A stretch of DNA of 33,286 nt from CAINVV01 sp037140615 (lineage in GTDB: Bacteria > Bacteroidota > Bacteroidia > Bacteroidales > Prolixibacteraceae). The position numbers and the translations under genes were made by a program. The notes beneath the pieces are model-generated. The model ran no database searches, was not told the origin of the DNA, and was given only the letters and a program-made list of their open reading frames with translations. Below, in pieces: positions 7,003-13,872 of the stretch. Location: assembly GCA_037140615.1 (NCBI GenBank), contig JBAXED010000037.1:1-33286 (forward strand), given 5' to 3'. Each line of letters opens with the position of its first letter. Position 1 is the first letter of the stretch.

Positions 7003-8028
7003 CTAATCGAACTGAATCTCTCTTCCGGCAAACTCAACCAAATCCGGGGCAATCAATTCAGGAGTATAGGAATTCGCCACAAAAGTAATCATCTTCGTAT
7101 CCCTCCTGGCCATGCTGAAATCGTAGGATTTGTCGTAATAACCAAGCGTAATCTCAACTACTTTCCGGTAGTCACCGGCATGAAGCGCTTCCAGGGTATC
7201 CTGTGTATCCTTACCTCCAAGTCGTTTGCTGATCTTTTCGACGCTAATTTGAAGTTCCTCAGCCGCAAAGCCTGCATAGTCGCGCAACAAGCGCTCAACA
7301 CGCTCCGACTTCGGCGGATCGATGCGGATCGTCTGACAATTGTTCATCTGAAGAAATAACTCGTTCAGGATAGACACCCTCCCGATGGCCTGACTCTCAC
7401 CCTCCACCCAGATGGGTTTGGAGCGATCAAATCCGATGATCTTTTCGAAGATGAGGTTGGTGAATTGTTCGGTGGATGGCTGCGGCGGCTGACCGATCCC
7501 GCCAAAACTGGATCCACGGTGATTGGCCAGTCCTTCGAGATCCAACACCTGCTGACCCATTTCCACCAGCCGGTGCAAAATCTCCGTCTTGCCTGAACCG
7601 GTCGGACCGCTAAGCATGATCAGCTTGAGTCCGTCGGAGACAAGCTCGCGGCCATAGGTCCGGTAAGCTTTGTAGCCTCCTTCGAGCACAAAAACCTCCC
7701 TGCCTGCCGTGGCCAGCAACCAGGCCATGCTGCTGCTCCGCATCCCGCCACGCCAGCAATAAAGGCAAAGGGGTCCTGGATATTTCCTGGCTTGCAGCAC
7801 AAATTTCTTCAATTTTGGCCCCACCAGATCCAGCCCTTTCAGCACGGCCGTATCTCTCCCCTGCTGCTTGTAAAGTGTCCCGACAATGACGCGCTCCTCA
7901 TCAGTAAAAAGTGGAAAAGAGATGGCATTGGGCAGATGACCCTCAGCAAACTCTGCCGGAGTACGAATGTCCAGAACGACATTTTCCTTCATCTTTCCAA
8001 TAAACTCCTCAACTTTTAACACCGTCAT
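7003..8028 (-). CDS. mnmH: tRNA 2-selenouridine synthase MnmH (SelU/YbbB)
   Basis: Replaces sulfur by selenium in 2-thiouridine at the wobble position of certain tRNAs, using selenophosphate and passing through a geranylated intermediate in known members. A rhodanese domain fills about residues 1-120, with VLDIRTPAEFAEGHLPNA and active-site C91 in LYCWRGGMRS. A P-loop domain follows, with Walker A GPTGSGKT at 141-148 and the family motif LEGLANHRGSSFGG. I place the start at the ATG of 8028 (341 residues) rather than an upstream TTG at 8073, because a promoter straddles that TTG. First gene of the selenium module; selD, needed for its donor, is not in the window. Confidence 0.93.
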   Translation of the reverse strand: MTVLKVEEFIGKMKENVVLDIRTPAEFAEGHLPNAISFPLFTDEERVIVGTLYKQQGRDTAVLKGLDLVGPKLKKFVLQARKYPGPLCLYCWRGGMRSSSMAWLLATAGREVFVLEGGYKAYRTYGRELVSDGLKLIMLSGPTGSGKTEILHRLVEMGQQVLDLEGLANHRGSSFGGIGQPPQPSTEQFTNLIFEKIIGFDRSKPIWVEGESQAIGRVSILNELFLQMNNCQTIRIDPPKSERVERLLRDYAGFAAEELQISVEKISKRLGGKDTQDTLEALHAGDYRKVVEITLGYYDKSYDFSMARRDTKMITFVANSYTPELIAPDLVEFAGREIQFD

Positions 8029-8048
8029 ACCGGGGGATATTATTGATG

Positions 8049-8078
8049 CAAATTTAACCCAATTTGCGCACAACGCAA
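8049..8078 (-). promoter_or_regulatory. Promoter for mnmH
   Basis: On the minus strand TTG (8076-8078) and TAAATTTG (8049-8056) are 19 bp apart, a full match to the Bacteroidota TTG/TAnnTTTG pattern. The -7 box ends 20 bp before the ATG at 8028. The alternative TTG start at 8071-8073 lies between the two boxes and is therefore unlikely. Confidence 0.65.
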
Positions 8079-8140
8079 TTTGTTGATAGTTAAGGTTTGT
8101 ATTGTTTGAGTTGTTTATAAAGTTTGAAGGGTTCTATATG

Positions 8141-8416
8141 AGAGGACGACTAGGATGACTAGGGAGAGTGGACGAGCAGAACTCCCGAATTTGTAGCATT
8201 GAAACTGAGAAACGGGGAAGAAGGACTAGGAGAGAGGACGACTAGGATGACTAGGAAGAGTGGACGAGCAGAACTCCCGAATTTGTAGCATTGAAACTGA
8301 GAAACGGTGATGCGGAGAAAGCATTTCTTCTTTTAATTCGTGTAATTTGTGTAATCCGTGGTAGGGCTGGGGTTAATTCGTGTTATCCGAAATTATATCT
8401 GTGTAATCCGTGGTTG
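8141..8416 (+). repeat. Composite intergenic repeat, copy 4, with internal 75-bp duplication
   Basis: Main content of the 446-bp gap between mnmH and the membrane protein gene; no gene seen. Two 75-bp segments at 8141-8215 and 8233-8307 differ by one base and hold GACTAGG units, GAGCAGAACTCCCGAA and GAAACTGAGAAACGG. A complete 9-mer triplet follows at 8335-8361, and a degenerate one (8375-8413) ends AATCCGTGG directly before the TTG of the next promoter. Plus-strand orientation. Confidence 0.85.
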
Positions 8417-8443
8417 ACCGGGGTTAATTTTTTCTTAATTTTG
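8414..8443 (+). promoter_or_regulatory. Promoter for membrane protein/lactonase pair
   Basis: TTG (8414-8416), 19 bp, then TAATTTTG (8436-8443) matches the Bacteroidota promoter pattern exactly. Transcription would begin near 8450, giving a leader of about 25 nt before the ATG at 8475. The -33 box is the tail (GTGGTTG) of repeat copy 4. Confidence 0.65.
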
Positions 8444-8474
8444 GATCTCTGCTAACTACTATCAACTTTATAAC

Positions 8475-9755
8475 ATGAAGAAAAATCATCTCATCCTCCC
8501 CATTCTCCTGGTCGGGATCGCCTTTGGCACTGCCTGGGCCATCCGCGGACAATTTGGACACGAACCCGGTGCAGCTTTCGCTGGCATCATCGGAGGTGCA
8601 GCCCTCCTGCTTGCAGCCGGCCGCAAAGAGTGGTACAATAAAATGCTGCCCATCATCGCCAGTTCGGCCATCGGCTGGGGCACCACCGGAATGATCAGCT
8701 ACGGCATGGTCGTCGGCTATTGCAGAGGCGAGGATCTCCTCAACTCTACCTATGGATTTGTCTCACTTTTCGTGATCGGCGGACTCTTCGGACTGATCGG
8801 CGGCGGACTGGTTGGCCTATCTTTGAATTCTAGCCCTGCCAAGCGGGTCAATTGGGCTTCGCTGGCGGCTGAGATGGCTGCCGGTGGACTCATCGGCTAT
8901 TTCTTTCTGATCGAACAATTGGAGTTGCTCATGACACCTCCCCGCTCGGAGGCATGGTCCATCTGCGTTGGCGCAGGAGCAGCCATGGTGTGGCACATGG
9001 CCCGGAATGGTTATTCATCCGCCTTGCGCGTCGCTTTCTATGCCATGCTGGGAGGCGGTTTCGGTTTCTCTTTCGGGAATTTTCTGCAGATTACCGGCAA
9101 CCTGCTGCAGATTCATTTCAACCTCTGGAATGTGATGGAATACAACATCGGATTCTGGGGAGGTTGCGGCATGGCCTATGGCGTATTTTCCTCCAAATGG
9201 CCTTCCGAAACCGAGGCGCCCCGGAGATATGAAAATGTGATTTCGCTCTTGATAATCCTGGTGATCATCCCTCTGCTGGTCTGGAAAGATGCCTTCCGCA
9301 TGAGCGAAGTGATCAAAAGCAACTTCCTCCAAAACGACACTTCCAAAGCACTCTTCCTATCGTTGATTACACTCATTATCCTGGGAATCATGAACCTCAT
9401 CGTCCGACTGAACCTAAAAGGAAAAGATCTGTTCGAAAGAAAGGAAGCGATGGTCCTTTTCTTCTCCGTTTTTTCGGTGTATATCCTCTGGAGCTATCTC
9501 GTAACCGGGATTTTTATGGGCAACTTCAGGTCCGAGCAACCGCTTTATGTCCTCAATTTAATCGCTTTCTTGTACCTGATTCGCAAATCTGCATCTCCTT
9601 TCGGGGATGATCGTGCAGAAATTCCTGTTCCAAAAGACAGATGGGCACTCTATTTCGGACTGACACTTGTCGTCATTATTTTGCTTCCGCTGATGGTTCA
9701 ACTCATGCACGGTGGCGTCCCCAATGCAAACATCCGTTTTCCCCTACAACCATGA
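8475..9755 (+). CDS. Multi-pass membrane protein of unknown function
   Basis: A 426-residue protein with about ten to twelve hydrophobic segments, rich in Gly and Ala in the first half (AFAGIIGGAALLLAAG, VIGGLFGLIGGGLVGL, AMLGGGFGFSFGNF). Conserved-looking polar spots are an early AIRGQFGHEPGAA and a WGTTGMISYGMVVGY segment. I do not recognise the family; the shape would suit a transporter or a membrane-embedded enzyme. Its stop codon overlaps the start of the SMP-30-like gene (ATGA at 9752-9755), so the two are co-translated and probably share a pathway. A good promoter lies upstream, with its -33 box formed by repeat DNA. Inner-membrane location is inferred from the helices. Confidence 0.8.
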   Translation: MKKNHLILPILLVGIAFGTAWAIRGQFGHEPGAAFAGIIGGAALLLAAGRKEWYNKMLPIIASSAIGWGTTGMISYGMVVGYCRGEDLLNSTYGFVSLFVIGGLFGLIGGGLVGLSLNSSPAKRVNWASLAAEMAAGGLIGYFFLIEQLELLMTPPRSEAWSICVGAGAAMVWHMARNGYSSALRVAFYAMLGGGFGFSFGNFLQITGNLLQIHFNLWNVMEYNIGFWGGCGMAYGVFSSKWPSETEAPRRYENVISLLIILVIIPLLVWKDAFRMSEVIKSNFLQNDTSKALFLSLITLIILGIMNLIVRLNLKGKDLFERKEAMVLFFSVFSVYILWSYLVTGIFMGNFRSEQPLYVLNLIAFLYLIRKSASPFGDDRAEIPVPKDRWALYFGLTLVVIILLPLMVQLMHGGVPNANIRFPLQP

Positions 9756-10645
9756 CAAAACAAATCTTCGTCCTGCTTCTCTTGTCCATCTCCCTGACTC
9801 TTGGTGCCAAAGATCGTTCCTCCCGGCAAAATCCGGTTGCAAAAGGTGAAAAAGTAACAAAAGCAGGAGGCGGATATACCTTCACCGAAGGTCCGGCTGT
9901 TGCTCCTAATGGCCGCGTCTTTTTCACCGATCAGCCCAACGACAAGATTGAAGTGTGGAGCGAGGATGGAACGATCACGAACTTCAGCAAGTCGTCAGAA
10001 AGGTCCAATGGCACCTACTTCAACCAAAAAGGTGAGCTTGTGACCTGCGCCGATCTGCACAACCGGATTGTGGCTTTTGGCATGGATGGGAAGCAGCGCA
10101 TCCTCACAGAAGGTTTCAACGGACTGCATCTGAATGGCCCCAATGACCTCTGGATTGCGCCCAATGGCGGAATCTACTTCTCCGATCCCTATTACTTTCG
10201 CGAATACTGGGAAACCGGTCACAAAGAGGCGCAGGATGTTCGCGGCGTGTATTACCTGAATCCCGAAGGCAAGGTTACACGGGTCATCGGCGACTACAAA
10301 CAACCCAACGGACTCATCGGTACCCCGGATGGCAGGATACTTTATGTGAGCGATATCAACGATAGAAAAATCTGGAAGTACAACATTCAGCCGGATGGCT
10401 CATTGGGTTCGAAAACCCTCTTTGCCCCCGAAGGCTCGGACGGCATGACGATCGATAACAAGGGGAATGTCTACCTGACCAACAAAACGGTCTCGGTTTA
10501 CAGTGCCAAAGGGGAACATATCGCCAGCATTGAGATACCGGAACAACCATCCAACGTCTGCTTTGGGGGCAAAAAGAGAAACATCCTCTTTGTTACAGCC
10601 CGGACTTCCGTTTATACTTTGAAGATGAAGGTAAAAGGCAATTAG
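9752..10645 (+). CDS. SMP-30/gluconolactonase/LRE family protein, exported
   Basis: A 297-residue six-bladed beta-propeller of the SMP-30/gluconolactonase family, whose members hydrolyse sugar lactones or related esters using one divalent metal. Visible features: a signal peptide (KQIFVLLLLSISLTLGA), FTEGPAV with metal-ligand E46, the LHLNGPNDLW loop, YFSDPYYF, QPNGL and a SDGMTID segment carrying the expected catalytic Asp. The ATG at 9752 is chosen because it overlaps the upstream stop as ATGA and starts a clear signal peptide; an in-frame ATG at 9641 would run through the previous gene. It overlaps by 4 bp with the convergent gene ending at 10642. Substrate unknown; a sugar lactone or phosphorylated lactone is likely. 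Confidence 0.88.
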   Translation: MTKQIFVLLLLSISLTLGAKDRSSRQNPVAKGEKVTKAGGGYTFTEGPAVAPNGRVFFTDQPNDKIEVWSEDGTITNFSKSSERSNGTYFNQKGELVTCADLHNRIVAFGMDGKQRILTEGFNGLHLNGPNDLWIAPNGGIYFSDPYYFREYWETGHKEAQDVRGVYYLNPEGKVTRVIGDYKQPNGLIGTPDGRILYVSDINDRKIWKYNIQPDGSLGSKTLFAPEGSDGMTIDNKGNVYLTNKTVSVYSAKGEHIASIEIPEQPSNVCFGGKKRNILFVTARTSVYTLKMKVKGN

Positions 10646-11838
10646 TTCGGAGCCAACTTAGCCGACTGTCCTGTTCCTTGAGCCCCTTTGACGTGCAGTT
10701 CCTTCCAATGTTCGTCCAGAATGCTGGTGAGTAATGGCCTGAAAAAATGCCAGAAGAAGGGTGAACGATCGATGTAGTTGTATTTGTTGTAGAAAAACTT
10801 ATGAAAATATGATATTCCGGTCAGTTTGGCACCTTCCAGATAAAGCGGAGTATCACAAAAATCGCCGCAGAAATAGAAGTAGTTTTTCTCCATATTCTCT
10901 ATTACACAGGGAAATACATCAGGAATACCATATTCGCCCATTAATTTTTTCCCATTTTCATTGGCGTAAATCTTGAATTTCGAAACAATCCTGTTCGAAG
11001 GACCTGATTCCAGAATATCGAACCAGTATGGATAGGTAATTTCCTGAGGAAGACCATATTTTTCCGCTCCATATTCTGAACTATAAACCCATGGAACCTC
11101 TTCCTTAAGTGTCACATCCATTTCCAGTACGACTATTTGCTCATGCTCGTGAACAAAAAGAATCCCGGCCTGGTGAAAATCCCATGGCTTATGGTATTGC
11201 TTTTCGTAAAGATTTCTGGCCCAAACCGGAATATCCGGATTGACAAGCGTATCCAGACATTCATAATACCTGCCTACCCAACCTGTCCATTTGACGTCCA
11301 GCAATCTCTCGGCCTCATTTCGGATGGAAAGACCCGTGGGATTGGCCAAAAAATTGAATTCCGCCAAAACCAGTTTCCGGGAATCCTGCATGCGATTTAG
11401 CAAGAGAAGATCATTTTTATTCAACCCTCCATAAATCTTCGATGATCTTTCACCCTTGTTCTCTTCTTTGTACCATTCGTTGGTATATATACCATAAGTA
11501 TCAGTAAAATAGACCATATCCAAGCTATCAGCAGCTTGAATTACCTCCCGGCGGGACATTTTCAAAAAGTCGTTGGTGACAAACTTGAAATCATCTTTGG
11601 GGTAAAATCCTTTGTACTCAATGGTTGGCTGAATCAAGTGATCCACGTAAACATACTTGTCATGGATGAGCACCCAGCTTAGCGAATTGTGCTCGATATA
11701 GGAGTTCAAAGGAACCGTCATGTCATAAATCAGAACCTTCAAAGGCTTATCTTCTTTGATCTTCCAAAGGAGATAACTTACCACCGGAACCAGTAATGGA
11801 AGACAAAAAAGGAAAATAAGTACATGTTTTCGCTTCAC
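10642..11838 (-). CDS. Membrane-anchored protein of unknown function
   Basis: A 398-residue protein with one N-terminal hydrophobic helix (HVLIFLFCLPLLVPVVSYLLW) after a basic KRK, so it is either anchored with its bulk in the periplasm or exported. The start is a GTG at 11838. Later segments are rich in aromatic residues (SYFHKFFYNKYNYIDRSPFFWHFFRP). Blocks such as KVLIYDMTVP, MVYFTDTYGIY and KLVLAEFNFLANPTG alternate hydrophobic strands with short loops, recalling a class-I glutamine-amidotransferase-like or Rossmann-type sandwich, but I see no catalytic motif that proves it. Its 3' end overlaps the lactonase gene by 4 bp. Unassigned. Confidence 0.75.
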   Translation of the reverse strand: MKRKHVLIFLFCLPLLVPVVSYLLWKIKEDKPLKVLIYDMTVPLNSYIEHNSLSWVLIHDKYVYVDHLIQPTIEYKGFYPKDDFKFVTNDFLKMSRREVIQAADSLDMVYFTDTYGIYTNEWYKEENKGERSSKIYGGLNKNDLLLLNRMQDSRKLVLAEFNFLANPTGLSIRNEAERLLDVKWTGWVGRYYECLDTLVNPDIPVWARNLYEKQYHKPWDFHQAGILFVHEHEQIVVLEMDVTLKEEVPWVYSSEYGAEKYGLPQEITYPYWFDILESGPSNRIVSKFKIYANENGKKLMGEYGIPDVFPCVIENMEKNYFYFCGDFCDTPLYLEGAKLTGISYFHKFFYNKYNYIDRSPFFWHFFRPLLTSILDEHWKELHVKGAQGTGQSAKLAPN

Positions 11839-11860
11839 GGGTAATCAGGTTTGAAGGGTT

Positions 11861-11902
11861 TATAGCTGTTTGATCCCGCAATAGCGGGATCAAACAGCTA
11901 TA
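11861..11902 (-). terminator. Perfect 19-bp hairpin after the TIM-barrel gene
   Basis: Two perfect 19-base arms (11861-11879 and 11884-11902) flank the loop AATA. The stem begins 1 bp after the TAA stop of the gene ending at 11904. No T-run follows on the minus strand, so it may act as an mRNA-stabilising or Rho-assisted end rather than a classical intrinsic terminator. It also separates this gene from the next one downstream. Confidence 0.6.
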
Positions 11903-11903
11903 A

Positions 11904-12776
11904 TTATTTCACATAAGGGGCCGCGGCCAAAAAGTCGTAACTCTTCTGAACGCTGACAAGCGGTTCAAAATTGTAACGTTCTACCTCAACGAAATAATCC
12001 TTTATGCCGATTGAATATCCTTCTTCGAATATTGCCTTGAAATCGAGCAATCCGCTTTCACCAATTTCTTTTTCATCTTTGATGTGCAGCAGCGGGAAGC
12101 GTTTTGGGTATTTTTTCATGTAATCGATTGGAGAGCATCCACCCTTCATTACCCAATATACGTCCATCTCGAAGCAGACTTTTTTAGGATCAGTGTTCTC
12201 CAGCATGAAATCGAAGATCACCTTGTCTTCAATTTTGGTAAACTCGTGGTTATGGTTGTGCCAGCCGAATTGTAAGCCAGCGGCTGCAGTCAAATCACCA
12301 ACTGCATTGAAATAATCCATTTGCACTTTCAACTCATCCAATTTTTCCGGCCACTTCAATCCACCCGGTTTGATCATATATTTCATGCCTGTTCTGGAAT
12401 GGTCTTCAATGGCCTTTTTCCACCAATCCATGGCTGCCGTATGTGTCTCTTTGGTATAGTTTGGACCACCTAAATGGCAACTGTTGAGCCTCATGCCCAA
12501 ATCTTTTACCCTCTTTGTGAATTCGTCAGGTAACATTCCGTAAATTTTACCATCCCCATAGGATGCCGTTTCGAGGGAATAATAGCCCATCTCGGCTGCT
12601 TTTTTCAAGGTTCCGGCGGCATCTTTATTCATATCATCACGAAGCGAATAAAGTTGAAGACCTACCCTTTTTTTCTTCGGAGCTTTTGGTTCAGCGGCAC
12701 TCAAAAGATTGGCGCCTACCACACTTCCGGCAACGATCATTGAAGTCGTTTTAAAGAAATCTCTTCTGTTTGTCAT
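11904..12776 (-). CDS. Tat-exported sugar phosphate isomerase/epimerase-type TIM barrel
   Basis: A 290-residue member of the xylose-isomerase-like TIM-barrel superfamily (AP endonuclease family 2 fold). A twin-arginine signal is plain: NRRDFFKTTSMIVAGSVVGA, with cleavage expected near LLSAAE, so the mature enzyme works in the periplasm. Fold landmarks are VGLQLYSLRDDM, SCHLGGPNY, FGWHNHNHEF, CFEMDVYWVMKGG and YFVEVERY, which carry the metal-binding Glu, His and Asp. The same landmarks appear in the protein ending at 13008, so the two are paralogues. Members isomerise, epimerise or cleave sugars, including 3-keto-glycosides in recent work on the superfamily; the substrate here is not known. 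A terminator lies upstream, so it is probably transcribed separately. Confidence 0.87.
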   Translation of the reverse strand: MTNRRDFFKTTSMIVAGSVVGANLLSAAEPKAPKKKRVGLQLYSLRDDMNKDAAGTLKKAAEMGYYSLETASYGDGKIYGMLPDEFTKRVKDLGMRLNSCHLGGPNYTKETHTAAMDWWKKAIEDHSRTGMKYMIKPGGLKWPEKLDELKVQMDYFNAVGDLTAAAGLQFGWHNHNHEFTKIEDKVIFDFMLENTDPKKVCFEMDVYWVMKGGCSPIDYMKKYPKRFPLLHIKDEKEIGESGLLDFKAIFEEGYSIGIKDYFVEVERYNFEPLVSVQKSYDFLAAAPYVK

Positions 12777-12836
12777 AGATATGATATTATTTTGATTTTT
12801 GTTGATTTGTAAAAATAGCTTTTATTTCTGTCCTTA

Positions 12837-12870
12837 ACAATAAAGGCTGTCTCCCGAAGGAAACAGCCTT
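12837..12870 (-). terminator. UUCG-loop terminator after GH97-oxidoreductase-epimerase operon
   Basis: On the minus strand AAGGCTGTTTCC pairs with GGAGACAGCCTT (one G-U pair) across a TTCG tetraloop, covering 12843-12870, followed by TATTGTT. It lies about 140 bp beyond the stop of the gene ending at 13008 and before the next gene start at 12776. Confidence 0.7.
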
Positions 12871-13007
12871 GCATACTAACTTTGTTTAACCGTTCTAACA
12901 ATAAAATTTCGCTACTAATAAGACTGCACTTGTTCGAAAATGTTACACTATTGTGAAAAATAAAATATTTCCTGTTTAACACAATCAATCGGCTGCAACT
13001 GGTTTCA

Positions 13008-13859
13008 TCATTTTATGATCAAATTTCTCAAATAATTTCCGCTTGATTTCAGACAAGCCATGCCGTCCTTCACAGTGTCATGTTCGACGATGAAATGTTC
13101 AATGCCCTGGTTCAATCCCTCTTTAAAAATAGCTGGGAAATCAATGATCCCACTTCCCGGACATTCGAAGGACTGTTCCGCTCCGGGGGCCATGTCCTTC
13201 ACATGAAGTATTTTGACCCGACCTGAGTGTTTCTTCAATACGGCCAGTGGATCGGCACCTCCTTTGGTTACCCAGTAGATATCCATCTCGCATTGGACCA
13301 GATCCTTGTCCGTCTGACTCATCAGATAATCGAAGGGTAGACCCGCCTCCATGGGAATGAACTCTTTGTTGTGGTTGTGCCAGCAGAGCGTCAGCCCGTT
13401 ATCCTTGCAGATTTTACCGGTTTTGTTCAGAATTTCAGCTGATCTTTTACAATCTTCCAAACCAAACGGTCCGCCAACAAGCCAGGGCCAGTAGAGTACT
13501 GCGTTCTTGATCTCCAATTCATGGATGCTCTCAATTTCTTTCTTCAAAACATCGTCTTTTGCATTAAAAGTGATTCCTTTGGCAACGGGCTTTATCCCGA
13601 TCTCTTTGCAAAAAGCCAAAAAACTTGCGGCCGAATCACCGAGGTAATTCCCAGGTTCCATTTCATTGAACCCGTACTCAACCGTCTTTTTTAAGACAGC
13701 TTTCCAGTCGCCTTTCAGCTCTTTGCCAATGATTCCGGCAATAAATCCGATGTTCTTCAGTTTCTGACCTCCTGGGACGGCAAAAAGCGCCGGATTGAAT
13801 GCAAGAATCGAGGCCGCAGCAGTCGAGGCAGTGGCAATAAAAGTTCTTCTTGTTGTCAT
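13008..13859 (-). CDS. Tat-exported sugar phosphate isomerase/epimerase-type TIM barrel (second paralogue)
   Basis: A 283-residue xylose-isomerase-like TIM barrel. I start it at the ATG of 13859, which opens a Tat-like signal (TRRTFIATASTAAASILAF) and sits 13 bp after the stop of the oxidoreductase gene; a longer frame to 13964 would run back into that gene. Landmarks: IGFIAGIIGKEL, NEMEPGNYLG, LCWHNHNKEF, QCEMDIYWVTKGGADP and HFIVEHDT, with the metal-ligand Glu/Asp/His pattern of the family. The mature protein should be periplasmic. It is the last gene of the GH97-oxidoreductase-TIM-barrel unit and is followed by a UUCG-loop terminator. Coupling to an exported oxidoreductase suggests that it processes an oxidised sugar; this is inference. 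Confidence 0.87.
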   Translation of the reverse strand: MTTRRTFIATASTAAASILAFNPALFAVPGGQKLKNIGFIAGIIGKELKGDWKAVLKKTVEYGFNEMEPGNYLGDSAASFLAFCKEIGIKPVAKGITFNAKDDVLKKEIESIHELEIKNAVLYWPWLVGGPFGLEDCKRSAEILNKTGKICKDNGLTLCWHNHNKEFIPMEAGLPFDYLMSQTDKDLVQCEMDIYWVTKGGADPLAVLKKHSGRVKILHVKDMAPGAEQSFECPGSGIIDFPAIFKEGLNQGIEHFIVEHDTVKDGMACLKSSGNYLRNLIIK

Positions 13860-13872
13860 GATGCAATAAGAT

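Noticed and set aside
8029..8073. TTG start extending MnmH by 15 residues
   Set aside because: The TTG lies between the -33 and -7 boxes of a good promoter; the ATG at 8028 begins the rhodanese domain properly.
3148..8416. CRISPR array in the repeat-rich gaps
   Set aside because: Units are 7-9 bp and contiguous, without regular unique spacers, and no cas gene is present.
9641..9751. Upstream in-frame extension of the SMP-30-like protein
   Set aside because: It would lie inside the preceding gene and hide a clear signal peptide that begins at 9752.
12837..12870. Riboswitch or attenuator for the downstream TIM-barrel gene
   Set aside because: A simple stem with UUCG loop and AT-rich tail is explained by termination of the upstream operon; no leader fold was seen.
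12773..12988. 71-residue open frame between the two TIM-barrel genes
   Set aside because: It spans the UUCG-loop terminator, overlaps the next gene start and has no recognisable features.
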